A DNA stretch of 64,000 nt from Bradyrhizobium sp. CCBAU 51765 (GTDB taxonomy: Bacteria > Pseudomonadota > Alphaproteobacteria > Rhizobiales > Xanthobacteraceae): the NCBI RefSeq assembly GCF_015291725.1, contig NZ_CP030038.1, positions 2,159,001-2,223,000 of the forward strand. The letters are read 5' to 3'. Of the stretch, positions 1 to 8,722 are shown piece by piece. The notes under the pieces were generated by a model, which saw only the letters and a list, made by a program, of their open reading frames with translations, did no database searches and was not told the origin of the DNA. A program made the translations under genes and the position numbers. Position 1 is the first letter of the stretch. Each line of letters starts with the position of its first letter.

Positions 1-468
1 GATCATCAGCGCCGCGATGACGAGACTGATCATCGAGGCGACACGGTCGCGCTCGTAGATGTCGCGGATGATGGCGCGGCTCACCACCATGCCGGCGGCC
101 CCGCCCAGCGCCTGGAAGAAGCGCGCGGCGATCAGTTGCGGCAGGTTCTGCGCGAAGATGCAGGCGATGCTGGCCGCGATCATCAGCGCCAGCCCTCCGA
201 GCAGCACCGGGCGCCGTCCGAACCGGTCCGACAGCGGTCCCATGATCAGCTGCGACAGCGCGATGCCGACCATGTAGAGCGAGACCGTCATCTGAGCGAT
301 CGAGATGTCGCTGCCGAAATTCGTCGCCAGTATCGGCAGCGCCGGAACCAGCATGTAGAGCGAGATCGGCGCGATCCCGGTCATGACGACCAGCAGCAGC
401 AACACGACGCGCGATGTCGCGATGGTCTTCGTTGCCGCTTCCGGCGGCCTGCTGATCATGCCGTGCAT
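1..468 (-). CDS. Bcr/CflA-type MFS drug exporter, N-terminal part (cut by window edge)
   Basis: This is the first 156 codons of a proton-driven inner-membrane exporter of the DHA1 (Bcr/CflA) family, which expels drugs or small metabolites. After a short cytoplasmic N-terminus the protein shows four hydrophobic segments. Between TM2 and TM3 it has the MFS signature loop GPLSDRFGRRPVLLGG (residues about 74-89), and a glycine-rich stretch QALGGAAGMVVSR follows. I used the ATG at 468; a second ATG three codons later is equally possible. The C-terminal two thirds lie outside the window, so the substrate cannot be judged. No partner gene is visible upstream. Confidence 0.85.
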   Translation of the reverse strand, partial: MHGMISRPPEAATKTIATSRVVLLLLVVMTGIAPISLYMLVPALPILATNFGSDISIAQMTVSLYMVGIALSQLIMGPLSDRFGRRPVLLGGLALMIAASIACIFAQNLPQLIAARFFQALGGAAGMVVSRAIIRDIYERDRVASMISLVIAALMI

Positions 469-622
469 AAGTGTCCGTCTCGTCGAAATCCGAATCGACT
501 GTAGCTTGCTCACGCAAGACGGATATCGGCGTTTCGGAATGCGGCTATTCGGATTTCGGGACGGTTATAATAGCAGCGCGATGGCGACCGATTGGGCGCG
601 TTAGCCGTGCAGCATCATAGCT

Positions 623-723
623 GTCATTCCCCGCGAAGGCGGGGAATCCAGTATTCCAGAGGCGGTAGTGATTGAATCGAGACGCTGCGGCGTACTGGAT
701 GCCCCGCCTTCGCGGGGCATGAC
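623..723. repeat. Imperfect 31-bp inverted-repeat intergenic element
   Basis: Two 31-base arms (623-653 and 693-723) are inverted copies that differ at two positions. Each arm also folds on itself through a CCCCGC...GCGGGG hairpin. The whole begins GTCATTCC and ends GGCATGAC. The element fills most of the 319-base gap between the exporter (start 468) and the 3' end of pepP (788). Nothing else in that gap looks coding. This type of short palindromic element recurs at several junctions in the window. Confidence 0.8.
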
Positions 724-787
724 GGCGGTGGTGGAGGAAAAAGCATTGCGCAAATCGCGTAGTGCCATGCGCGGCGGAACGACGACC

Positions 788-2617
788 TTACGCCTTCAGC
801 TCCGCCGTCGCCTGATCGAGCCAGGCCGCGGTCGCTTCGTCCAGCGCCGGCCGCACCTCGGCCCGGACGCGCGCGTGATAGGCGTTGAGCCAGTCGAGCT
901 CATCGCGGCTCAGCATCGCCGCATCGATCAGCCGTCGGTCGATCGGCGCCAGGGTCAGCGTCTCGAACGCATTCATCGGCTTCTCGGCGCCCTTGATGTC
1001 GGCGGCGACGACCAGCTCGAGGTTCTCGATGCGGATGCCGAAACCGTCGGTCTTGTAGTAGCCGGGCTCGTTCGAGAGGATCATGCCGCGCTTCAGCGGC
1101 GTGGTGCCGAGCTTCGAGATCCGGGCCGGCCCTTCGTGCACCGAGAGATAGCTGCCGACGCCGTGGCCGGTGCCGTGCTCGAAATCGACGCCGGCAGCCC
1201 AGAGATATTGCCGCGCCAGCGTGTCGAGCTGCGCGCCCGTGGTGCCGTCGGGGAAGACCGCGCGCGCGATCGCGATATGGCCGCGCAGCACGCGGGTGAA
1301 GCGGTCGCGCATCTCGTCCGTGGGCTCGCCGACCGCCATGGTGCGCGTGACGTCGGTGGTGCCGTCTTCATATTGCGCGCCGGAATCGATCAGCAGCAGG
1401 TCGCCGGGCACGATCCGCCGGTTGCTCCTGCGGGTGACGCGGTAATGCACGATGGCGCCGTTCGGGCCGGTGCCGGAGATGGTCGGAAACGACACGTCCT
1501 TGAGCGCGCCGGTATCGCGGCGGAACGTTTCCAGCGCCTCCACCGCGTCAATCTCGGTCAGCTTGCCGCCTGGCGCCTCGCGATCGATCCATGCAAGGAA
1601 GCGCGCCAGCGCCACGGCGTCGCGCACATGGGCCGTCCTGGTGCCCTTGATCTCGGTTGCGTTCTTGACCGCCTTGAGCAGTGCTACCGGATCGCTGCCG
1701 CGCACCGGCTTGCCGCCGGCGCCCGCGATCAGTCGGCTCAGCGCGTCGGCCGCGGTGGCATTGTCGAGCGCGATCGCCGCACCGCTTTTGGCGAGCGCCA
1801 TCAGTGTCGGCGCCATCGCATCGGGCTCGCGCACGTCGGCGGACTGCTCGAGATGGTCGCGCGTCAGGTTGGAGAGCTTGCGGTGGTCGATGAAGATGGT
1901 CGGCCGTCCCTCCTTCGGCACCAGCGCGTAGGACAGCGGCAGCGGGGTATGCGCGACGTCGGCGCCGCGGATGTTGAAGGTCCAGGCCACCGCGTGGCTG
2001 TCGGACAGTACCAGCGCATCGGCTCCGAGCTTGGCGATCTCGCCCCTGATCTGCGTCAGCTTCTCGGCTTCAGTGACGCCGGCATGCTGGAGACCGTGCA
2101 CGGCGACGGGAGCGAGCGGCGGTTGCGGCCGGTCCTGCCAGATCGCGTCGATCGGATTGCGGTCGACGGCCACCAGCTCGGCGCCGGCCTTGGCGCAGGC
2201 TGCGGACAGGCGTTCGGCTGCCGCAAAAGTGTGCAGCCACGGATCAAATCCGAGGCGGTCACCGGCTTTCAGATGCGCCGCCACCCAGCTCTCCGGCGGC
2301 GGGTCGATCAGCGATTCCACGGTCCAGGCCTTTGCGTCGACCTGCTTGGCGGCCTGAAGCGTGTAGCGGCCATCGACGAACAGCGCAGCTTCCTGGGACA
2401 GCACCACCGCCAGTCCCGCCGAGCCTGTAAAGCCGGTCAGCCAGGCCAGCCGCTCTTCCGATGGCGGCACATATTCGTTCTGCTGCTGATCGGCGCGCGG
2501 GATCACGAAGCCGGTCAGCTTGCGACGGGCGAGTTCTTCGCGAAGTGCGGCCAGCCGTGCCGTCAATGCGACACCGGCCTCCGGCTCCTCGAATGTCTGG
2601 AAGTGTGCTTCGAACAT
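788..2617 (-). CDS. pepP: Xaa-Pro aminopeptidase P (M24B metallopeptidase)
   Basis: A cytoplasmic peptidase that removes the N-terminal residue from peptides with proline in second position. The 609-residue length fits the long three-domain type: two creatinase-like N-terminal domains, a pita-bread catalytic domain from about residue 320, and a C-terminal extension. The dinuclear metal ligands are all visible: D411 and D422 (IDSGAQYEDGTTDVTR), H485 (HGTGHGVG), E517 (NEPGYY) and E531 (IENLE). The ATG at 2617 gives a normal N-terminus. The gene stands alone, with a palindromic repeat downstream. Confidence 0.95.
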   Translation of the reverse strand: MFEAHFQTFEEPEAGVALTARLAALREELARRKLTGFVIPRADQQQNEYVPPSEERLAWLTGFTGSAGLAVVLSQEAALFVDGRYTLQAAKQVDAKAWTVESLIDPPPESWVAAHLKAGDRLGFDPWLHTFAAAERLSAACAKAGAELVAVDRNPIDAIWQDRPQPPLAPVAVHGLQHAGVTEAEKLTQIRGEIAKLGADALVLSDSHAVAWTFNIRGADVAHTPLPLSYALVPKEGRPTIFIDHRKLSNLTRDHLEQSADVREPDAMAPTLMALAKSGAAIALDNATAADALSRLIAGAGGKPVRGSDPVALLKAVKNATEIKGTRTAHVRDAVALARFLAWIDREAPGGKLTEIDAVEALETFRRDTGALKDVSFPTISGTGPNGAIVHYRVTRRSNRRIVPGDLLLIDSGAQYEDGTTDVTRTMAVGEPTDEMRDRFTRVLRGHIAIARAVFPDGTTGAQLDTLARQYLWAAGVDFEHGTGHGVGSYLSVHEGPARISKLGTTPLKRGMILSNEPGYYKTDGFGIRIENLELVVAADIKGAEKPMNAFETLTLAPIDRRLIDAAMLSRDELDWLNAYHARVRAEVRPALDEATAAWLDQATAELKA

Positions 2618-2803
2618 GGTGGATCACTTTAGGATCATGGGGATCGGTCCGCAATCTCGACGCATTTGCGTCGCATGTGGCATGGACTGTGCTTGAAATA
2701 GTTCCATTCGAATCGAGTGGAGTAAGGATGCGGCAGTTGCGCTTCGTCCGGATAACAGGGAAATTCGAGCAAGTGGTTCATCTCAACGGCGAGGGGACAC
2801 ACG

Positions 2804-2983
2804 ATGCCTGCGTTTACGTTTGAGAAGATTTCGCCGCCAGTGCGCCGCGGCCCGGCTGCAACACCACCGAAGAAGCCGCGCGGCCTCATCAGCCAAATGA
2901 TCGACCGTTTAGCCGAGCGCCGCGCGAGGCGCACCTTGCAGCAGCAGCGCGCGATGCGCCGCGACGAGAAGCCGGCAGAGTAG
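2804..2983 (+). CDS. Small basic conserved hypothetical protein (59 aa)
   Basis: A short ORF starting MPAFTFEKISPPVRRGP and rich in Arg, Lys and Pro, with a predicted amphipathic helix in the second half (LISQMIDRLAERRARRT). GAGG at 2791-2794 sits nine bases before the ATG and supports the start. I recognise this N-terminus as a small protein that recurs in bradyrhizobia, but I know no function for it. It ends 35 bases before the 3' end of prmA, with which it converges. A perfect short hairpin (CGACGCA, TT, TGCGTCG; 2658-2673) lies in the gap between it and pepP. Confidence 0.65.
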   Translation: MPAFTFEKISPPVRRGPAATPPKKPRGLISQMIDRLAERRARRTLQQQRAMRRDEKPAE

Positions 2984-3018
2984 CCTCAGCGGTGACGGCG
3001 TCGTCACCTCGCCCCAGT

Positions 3019-3906
3019 TCACCCGACCTTCCGCAGCAACAGGCTGCTCCACCCCTCGATCCGCAGATGCTTCAGGGGCACGACGCCGCGCGCGCGATAG
3101 GCGGCGATCACGGCGGGGGCTTGGTGAGTCAGCAGGCCGGAAAGGATGACGCGGGCGCCGGGCGCCAGGTGCCGCGCCATCGGGCCCGCCAATTGCCGCA
3201 ACGGATTGGCAAGGATGTTCGCGAGCACCAGGTCGAACGGGCCGGCGCGCGCAAAGTCCGGCGCCGCAAACCCGGTGGCGCGGATCACCCGGACCTGGTT
3301 GCCGACTTCGTTCAGGGAGGCGTTCTCCGCCGCCACCCGCACCGAGGGCGGATCGATGTCGGAGGCGAGCACGGCGCGATGCAGCGCCTTCGCCGCTGCG
3401 ATCGCCAGCACGCCGGTCCCCGTGCCGAGGTCGAGCACGTTCTGCGGCCTGGAACTCTTCAGGACATGGTCAAGCAGCAGTAAACAGCCGCGCGTCGTGC
3501 CGTGGTGACCGGTGCCGAAGGCGAGCGCCGCCTCGATCTCGATGGCGAGCTTGTTTTGCGCCACACGGTCACGGTCATGGCTGCCGTGCACGACGAAGCG
3601 TCCGGCCGGGACCGGCACGAGATCCTCAAGGCTGGCCTTGACCCAGTCCCTGGCCTCGACGGTGTCGAAGGCGAGGGTCGCGGCAATCTCATTTCCTGCT
3701 GAAGTTGCAACGAGTTCGCGCAGCCACGCCTGATCCGGCGCCTCGGCGAAATGGAGCGTGACGTCCCATTGTCCGTCCGGCCGCTCGAAGGCGGCGACAG
3801 CGGCATCGCCGTCGAAAAACACCTCGGTGAGCACGTCGACGACGCGCCTGGCGTCGGCCTCGCTGCCGATTGAAAAGCTGGCGCGATGGGTGGGCGAAGG
3901 CTGCAT
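3019..3906 (-). CDS. prmA: Ribosomal protein L11 methyltransferase
   Basis: PrmA trimethylates lysines and the N-terminus of ribosomal protein L11, using S-adenosylmethionine. An N-terminal substrate-recognition domain occupies roughly residues 1-100. The catalytic Rossmann domain follows, with FGTGHHGTTRG (130-140), the SAM-binding glycine loop DLGTGTG (159-165), the acidic ribose-binding end ASDIDP, and NILANPL (230-236), the PrmA form of the NPPY-like motif. The length of 295 residues is normal. The gene is divergent from the flp pilin gene; the space between holds a short palindrome TTGGTACCAA (3940-3949). Confidence 0.95.
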   Translation of the reverse strand: MQPSPTHRASFSIGSEADARRVVDVLTEVFFDGDAAVAAFERPDGQWDVTLHFAEAPDQAWLRELVATSAGNEIAATLAFDTVEARDWVKASLEDLVPVPAGRFVVHGSHDRDRVAQNKLAIEIEAALAFGTGHHGTTRGCLLLLDHVLKSSRPQNVLDLGTGTGVLAIAAAKALHRAVLASDIDPPSVRVAAENASLNEVGNQVRVIRATGFAAPDFARAGPFDLVLANILANPLRQLAGPMARHLAPGARVILSGLLTHQAPAVIAAYRARGVVPLKHLRIEGWSSLLLRKVG

Positions 3907-4059
3907 TCAGGGTTCCGTTGGGTTCAATTTTTGGAACTTTTGGTACCAATTTCCCGACAAGTTGCGGTTCCCGGGTTAACTGGGACGAAGGTTCCGCTCT
4001 ATAGATTCTCGGATGTTGGATCCAGCTAGCACAGCTTGGAGTTGAAACGGAGGCGAGTC

Positions 4060-4224
4060 TTGAAGCGCATGATTCAGAAGTTCTGGTCGGACGAGTCCGG
4101 TGCAACCGCGATCGAGTACGGTCTGATTGCCGCGGGTATCGCCCTGGCGATCATCACCGTGGTGAACGGCCTGGGCACCGCCATGAATGAGAAGTTCACT
4201 TCGATTAGCACCTCCTTGAAGTAA
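4060..4224 (+). CDS. Flp/Fap type IVb pilin precursor
   Basis: A 54-residue prepilin for the thin Flp pilus assembled by the Tad machinery. The leader MKRMIQKFWSDESG is followed by the cleavage site and the class signature ATAIEYGLIAAG. Glu is at +5 and Tyr at +6 after the expected cut at G14, as prepilin peptidase CpaA/TadV requires. A single hydrophobic helix follows. I chose the TTG at 4060 because GGAGG (4049-4053) lies six bases upstream; the ATG at 4069 would be 15 bases away. No tad/cpa assembly genes are nearby, so this is a solitary pilin locus. Confidence 0.9.
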   Translation: MKRMIQKFWSDESGATAIEYGLIAAGIALAIITVVNGLGTAMNEKFTSISTSLK

Positions 4225-4282
4225 TTTCCGCCTGCATTTCCCAGCGGGGGGCTGTTTTTCTTCAGAGGCTGTTCCTGATCAC

Positions 4283-4310
4283 CGCCCGCCAGGGATTTCC
4301 CTGGCGGGCG
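4283..4310 (+). terminator. Strong hairpin downstream of the pilin gene
   Basis: A perfect 13-bp stem (CGCCCGCCAGGGA / TCCCTGGCGGGCG) with a two-base loop, 58 bases after the flp stop. A weaker small stem-loop at 4242-4254 (CAGC...GCTG) is followed directly by TTTTT. Either could end pilin transcription, and the first is the more stable. No long T run follows the 13-bp stem. Confidence 0.6.
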
Positions 4311-4351
4311 AGGTCGTTTCCGCGGCGTCTGTTCTGCGGATCTTCAACAGG

Positions 4352-4519
4352 TTATCCGCCGGCTTGCCGGGTCCCTGTCCACCGCTTTTCCCGCAATTAT
4401 CCCTGCGATTTTCCACCGACCTTCCCCAGCTTCGGCGCGGCGGTCTGGCCCAGGCATCCTCCGCCCGACCACAGACCTTTCGACTGCCTGTCCACAAGCA
4501 ATCCACAGACCTATCCACG
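4352..4519 (+). other. Cluster of degenerate DnaA-box-like nonamers, all in one orientation
   Basis: Eight sequences resembling TTATCCACA start at 4352 (TTATCCGCC), 4375 (CTGTCCACC), 4397 (TTATCCCTG), 4409 (TTTTCCACC), 4465 (CCGACCACA), 4488 (CTGTCCACA), 4499 (CAATCCACA) and 4511 (CTATCCACG). They match the consensus at 5 to 7 of 9 positions, and none is exact. Their start-to-start distances are 23, 22, 12, 56, 23, 11 and 12 bases, close to multiples of a helical turn. The array fills the gap between the pilin gene and the stop of the next gene, and the last copy overlaps that stop codon. A DnaA-binding role is only inferred. Confidence 0.35.
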
Positions 4520-6121
4520 GCTTCCGAACAGCGACCGGTGATCCCGCAGGATCGCCTGCGCCGCGTTGTGGCCGGGGGCGCCGGTAACGCCGCCGCCGGG
4601 ATGGGCGCCGGAGCCGCAATGGTACAGGCCCTTCAGGGGGCCGCGATAATCGGCATGGCCCAGCATCGGCCGTGCCGAGAACAACTGGTTCAGCGTCAGC
4701 GCGCCGTGGAAGATGTCGCCTCCCAGCAGTCCGAACTGCCGTTCGAGATCGAGCGGGGACAGGATCTGGCGGCCGAGCACGCTCGCCGCAAAGCCGGGCG
4801 CGTATTTTTCCACCGTCGCGATCATGAGATCGGCGACCTCTTCGCGATGCTCGTCCCACGACGTTCCATCGGGAAGCTCCGGCGCGACATGCTGGCAGAA
4901 CAGGCTCGCGACATGCTTGCCGGCGGGCGCCAGCGTGTCGTCGAGCGTCGAGGGGATCAGCATCTCGACGACGGGTTCGCGGCTCCAGCCCTGCGCTCGC
5001 GCATCGAGCCAGGCGCGGTCCATGTAGCCGAGGCTCGGCGCCAGGATGATGCCGGAAGAGAGATGATCGCCCTCGCCCGGCAGCGCCGTGAAGGACGGCA
5101 GGTGGTCCAGCGCCACGTTCATCCGGAAGGTGCCGGAGCCGTTCTTCCAGTGCCGGATGCGGGCGAGGAAGTCCGCAGGGAGAGCGTCGGCCGCGATCAG
5201 TTGCGTGTAGAGCAGCTTCGGATTGACGTTGGCCGCGACATATCTTGCGCGGATGGCCGAGCCGTTCTCCAGCACGACGCCGACGGCGCGATCGCGCTCG
5301 ACGATGATCTCGCGGACGCCGGCATCGGTTTCGATGACAACGCCGTGGTCGCGGGCCGCGCGCGCCATCGCCTGCGTAATCGCGCCCATGCCGCCGATCG
5401 CGTGGCCCCAGACGCCTTTCTTGCCGTTCACCTCGCCGAAGGCGTGATGCAGCATCACATAGGCCGAGCCGGCGGCATAGGGGCTGGCATAATTGCCGAC
5501 GATGGCGTCGAAGCCGAACAGCGCCTTGACCAGATCATGTTCGAAACGTTCGTCCAGCATCTCGCCGGCGGAACGGGTGAAGAGATCGAGCAGGCTGCGG
5601 CTCTGCTCCAGCGTGAGGCCGCGGAGGATATTGGCGCTCTGGAGCGCGTTCACTGCCTCGCGGATCGCGTTCGTGCCAAATCCGTCGAGCAGGTTCGGCG
5701 GCGCGCGCAGCACGAACTGCCTGAGCACGTCGGCGATGTCTTCCAACTCGCGCGAGAAGCCGTCGAGGGCTTCTGCATCATGCGCGCTGAGACGGGCGAC
5801 TGACGCTTTCGTCCGCCCCTCGCCGGTGAGGAGATAGCTGGCATCTGGCGCGGGCAGAAAATTCTGCGCGCGCCGTTCGACGATCCGCAGGCCGTGCTCG
5901 GCGAGCTTGAGGTCGCGGATCACCCGCGGATTGAGCAGGCTCACGGTGTAGGCTGCGACCGAATTGCGGTATCCCGGATGAAACTCCGCCGTGACTGCGG
6001 CCCCGCCGACCACCTTGCGGCGCTCGACCACGCGCACCCGCAGGCCCGCCATCGCGAGATAGGCCGCGCAGGTGAGGCCGTTGTGGCCAGCGCCGATGAT
6101 GACGACGTCGGTTTCGCTCAT
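4511..6121 (-). CDS. FAD-dependent phytoene-desaturase-like oxidoreductase
   Basis: A 536-residue flavoprotein of the CrtI/amine-oxidase superfamily, nearest in look to the bacterial relatives of PYROXD2. The FAD-binding dinucleotide fold is at the very N-terminus (VVIIGAGHNGL, then VVERRKVVGGAA). The C-terminal flavin-binding segment carries GLYHCGSGAHPGGGVTGAPGHNAA. I chose the ATG at 6121 (MSETDVV) because longer readings run into an intergenic repeat. The substrate is unknown: no carotenoid genes lie nearby, so a carotenoid role should not be assumed. Confidence 0.85.
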   Translation of the reverse strand: MSETDVVIIGAGHNGLTCAAYLAMAGLRVRVVERRKVVGGAAVTAEFHPGYRNSVAAYTVSLLNPRVIRDLKLAEHGLRIVERRAQNFLPAPDASYLLTGEGRTKASVARLSAHDAEALDGFSRELEDIADVLRQFVLRAPPNLLDGFGTNAIREAVNALQSANILRGLTLEQSRSLLDLFTRSAGEMLDERFEHDLVKALFGFDAIVGNYASPYAAGSAYVMLHHAFGEVNGKKGVWGHAIGGMGAITQAMARAARDHGVVIETDAGVREIIVERDRAVGVVLENGSAIRARYVAANVNPKLLYTQLIAADALPADFLARIRHWKNGSGTFRMNVALDHLPSFTALPGEGDHLSSGIILAPSLGYMDRAWLDARAQGWSREPVVEMLIPSTLDDTLAPAGKHVASLFCQHVAPELPDGTSWDEHREEVADLMIATVEKYAPGFAASVLGRQILSPLDLERQFGLLGGDIFHGALTLNQLFSARPMLGHADYRGPLKGLYHCGSGAHPGGGVTGAPGHNAAQAILRDHRSLFGSRG

Positions 6122-6145
6122 GAAGAATGCAAGGCCCTGTCTGCT

Positions 6146-6244
6146 GTCATTCCGGGGCTCGCGAAGCGAGACCCCGGAATCTCGAGGTTCCCAGGTGCGC
6201 AAGGGCGCACCGGAGTTCGATGCTTTGCATCGCCCCGGAACGAC
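6146..6244. repeat. Composite GC-rich palindromic intergenic repeat
   Basis: The element opens GTCATTCCGGGG, carries a CTCGCGAAGCGAG hairpin, a GGTGCGCAAGGGCGCACC hairpin and a GATGCTTTGCATC hairpin, and closes CCCCGGAACGAC. It lies between two divergent genes and so may contain part of their promoters. This is the general build of multi-hairpin repeats seen in bradyrhizobial intergenic DNA. Confidence 0.7.
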
Positions 6245-6359
6245 CTCCTTATATCAAGCATTCCTTGCCGCAACATCACGTCACACTTTATTGCCCGATC
6301 AGGCGCCTTGTGCTCCATTGCGCGCGTCCGGCGCCCGCCGGAGTCTTGCCGGAGCATCC

Positions 6360-8639
6360 ATGGATTCCATCGTGCAACCCGCCGCCACGGAGCAGCCTTC
6401 GTCGTCGCGCAACCGGCTGCTGCTGGCGGTCTACACGGCTGCGATCTTCGTCAGCGCGCTGCTGCTGTTCTCGGTGCAGCCGCTGTTCACGAAGATGGTG
6501 CTGCCGCGGCTCGGCGGCTCGCCGGCGGTGTGGTCGGTGGCCATGGTGTTCTTCCAGTCGCTGCTGCTCGCGGGCTACGCCTATGCGCATCTGCTCATGC
6601 AGGCCAAAAGCCGTATCGTTCCGGTCGCGGTGCATCTGGTGCTGCTGATCGCGGCCTTCGCCACGCTGCCGCTCGGCATCGCCTCCGCCTATGGCGAGCC
6701 GCCTGCTTCCGGCTATGCGTTCTGGCTGCTCGGCCTGTTCGCGGTCTCGATCGGGCTGCCGTTCTTCGCGCTCGCCGCCAACAATCCGCTGCTGCAGGCC
6801 TGGTTCGTCCGCACCGGCCACCCCGCCGGGCATGATCCCTATTTCCTCTATGCCTCCTCCAACATCGGCAGCTTCCTCGCACTGTTGTCCTATCCGTTCC
6901 TGCTGGAGCCGATGTTCACGCTGCACCTGCAGAACCGGTTCTGGACGGCAGGCTATGGCCTGTTGATCCTTCTCATCGCCGCCTGCGGCGCGCTGCTGTT
7001 GCGTTCGCCGAGGCTGGCTGAAGTCGACGCGCGAGACGAGGAGGTGAACGCACCGGCGCCCGGGCTTGTCACGCGGCTGCGCTGGATATTCCTGGCCGCG
7101 GTGCCGTCCGGCCTGCTCATCGCGGTGACTGCGCACATTTCCACCGACGTCGCCGCAGCGCCGCTTCTGTGGGTGCTGCCGCTGTCGCTCTATCTGCTGA
7201 CCTGGGTCGTCGTGTTCCAGTCGCGTCCGCTGCTGCCGCACAAATGGATGCTGATGCTCCAGCCGGTCGCCATCGCTGGCGTCGTCGTGCTGCTGGCCTT
7301 CGGCGGCGAGCAGAATCTGCTGCTGACGCTCGGCGGTCATCAATTGTGCTTCTTCGTCATCGCCATGGCCTGCCACGGCGAACTGGCGCGGACGCGGCCG
7401 GCCGCCAGATATCTCACCGGCTTCTATGTCGCGCTGTCATTCGGCGGCATGGTCGGCGGCCTGTTCGCAGGCCTCGTTGCTCCATTCACCTTCTCGTGGA
7501 TCGCCGAATATCCCATCCTGATCGCGCTTGCCGCGCTGTGCCGCCCTTCCGCGAACGAACGCCTCGCCGGTATCGTCAAATGGTACTGGCTGGTGCTCGC
7601 CGCGCTCGCGGTGGCGCTCATTGCGCCGTCATACATGACCGGCGACCTCTCGACCTGGTTCGAGGATCACCGCGTCTGGGTCGCCGGCGCCGTCGGCGTG
7701 CTCGCCGCGCTGCTCGCGCTGATCCTCAATGCCGGCCGCTGGAAGATCTTTGCCACCGTCGCGCTCGCGCTGGCGTTGATCCGTGTTTATCCCGCGGACG
7801 AGGGCCGCGTCACGACGGTGCGCAGCTTCTTCGGCGTGCACAAGATCGTGGTGACGCCGGGCGGCTATTTCCATGTGCTGATGCACGGCACCACCATTCA
7901 TGGCGCCGAGCGCTTCCGCAACAATGACGGCACGCCGGTCATCGGCCGGCCGGAGCCGATCACCTATTATCACAAGGACGGCGGCATCGGTCAGGCCGTC
8001 AGCGCCATCCGCGAGCGCAAGGGCACGCCGCTCAAGGTCGCCGCGATCGGCGTCGGCTCCGGCACGCTCGCCTGCGCAGCCGAGCCGGGAGAGAGCTGGA
8101 CCTTCTTCGAGATCGATCAGTCCATGGTCGACGCGGCGCGTGACCCCAGGAATTTCCGCTATATATCGAGCTGCATGCCGGACATGAAGCCCGTCATCGG
8201 GGATGCGCGCCTCACCTTCGCCAAGGAGCCCGATGGCGCTTACGATCTCATCATCGTCGATGCCTATTCGTCCGATGCGATCCCGATTCATCTCGCCACC
8301 GAAGAGGCGATGAAGATCTACAAGGACAAGCTCGCGCCCCACGGCGCCGTGGTGATGCACGTCTCCAACCGGCATCTCGATCTCGAGACGGTCGTTGTCG
8401 GCATTGCGGATGCCAACGATCTCACGAGCTGGGTGTTCAACGAGGATTCCGGGCGCGATTCCGACTACATCTTCTCGACCGACGTCGTCATCTCCGCGCG
8501 CGAGGACGCCGACATCGGCAGGCTCGCATCCTCCAAGCAATGGGTACAGACCGAGGCCGATGACAGGGTGCGGGTCTGGACCGACGACTATTCGAATATC
8601 CTGGGCGCGCTGTATCGGCGTTTGCGGGACGGGGAGTAG
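6360..8639 (+). CDS. Membrane protein fused to a spermidine-synthase-like domain
   Basis: A 759-residue fusion. Residues 20-480 hold about 13 hydrophobic segments, an MFS-like membrane region. Residues 490-750 form a Rossmann methyltransferase/aminopropyltransferase fold with the glycine loop GVGSG (564-568), the acidic residues of FEID (E584, D586) and IIVDAYSSDAIP (D634). Such proteins are usually called fused MFS/spermidine synthase, but polyamine synthesis has not been shown for most of them. The ATG at 6360 gives the natural start before the first membrane helix; earlier in-frame codons lie in a repeat. No polyamine genes are adjacent. Confidence 0.85.
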   Translation: MDSIVQPAATEQPSSSRNRLLLAVYTAAIFVSALLLFSVQPLFTKMVLPRLGGSPAVWSVAMVFFQSLLLAGYAYAHLLMQAKSRIVPVAVHLVLLIAAFATLPLGIASAYGEPPASGYAFWLLGLFAVSIGLPFFALAANNPLLQAWFVRTGHPAGHDPYFLYASSNIGSFLALLSYPFLLEPMFTLHLQNRFWTAGYGLLILLIAACGALLLRSPRLAEVDARDEEVNAPAPGLVTRLRWIFLAAVPSGLLIAVTAHISTDVAAAPLLWVLPLSLYLLTWVVVFQSRPLLPHKWMLMLQPVAIAGVVVLLAFGGEQNLLLTLGGHQLCFFVIAMACHGELARTRPAARYLTGFYVALSFGGMVGGLFAGLVAPFTFSWIAEYPILIALAALCRPSANERLAGIVKWYWLVLAALAVALIAPSYMTGDLSTWFEDHRVWVAGAVGVLAALLALILNAGRWKIFATVALALALIRVYPADEGRVTTVRSFFGVHKIVVTPGGYFHVLMHGTTIHGAERFRNNDGTPVIGRPEPITYYHKDGGIGQAVSAIRERKGTPLKVAAIGVGSGTLACAAEPGESWTFFEIDQSMVDAARDPRNFRYISSCMPDMKPVIGDARLTFAKEPDGAYDLIIVDAYSSDAIPIHLATEEAMKIYKDKLAPHGAVVMHVSNRHLDLETVVVGIADANDLTSWVFNEDSGRDSDYIFSTDVVISAREDADIGRLASSKQWVQTEADDRVRVWTDDYSNILGALYRRLRDGE

Positions 8640-8658
8640 GCTTCACGCCTCAAGTGAT

Positions 8659-8715
8659 CTCGTGCCCCGGCTCTGCGCCGCACCGCTACGCGCTACACCG
8701 CGTCCGGGACGCGAG
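8659..8715. repeat. GC-rich repeat between convergent genes
   Basis: The sequence opens CTCGTGCCCCGG, contains CTCTGCGCCGCA and ends CGTCCGGGACGCGAG. It sits in the 83-base gap between the 3' ends of two convergent genes. The same words recur at 20885-21046, which points to one dispersed repeat family. It may also serve as a transcription end. Confidence 0.6.
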
Positions 8716-8722
8716 ATCGGGT

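Noticed and set aside
668-2632. A 654-codon frame on the plus strand across pepP
   Set aside because: It is the mirror of the minus-strand aminopeptidase P, which has all five metal ligands; the plus-strand product is Arg/Ala/Gly-rich without a family.
3936-3970. A sigma54-type promoter near TGGTACCAATTTCCC upstream of flp
   Set aside because: The -24 GG is there but the required GC at -12 is absent.
4279-4518. A minus-strand frame running through the DnaA-like array
   Set aside because: The product is Trp/Arg/Gly-rich with no family, no Shine-Dalgarno, and it overlaps the terminator hairpin.
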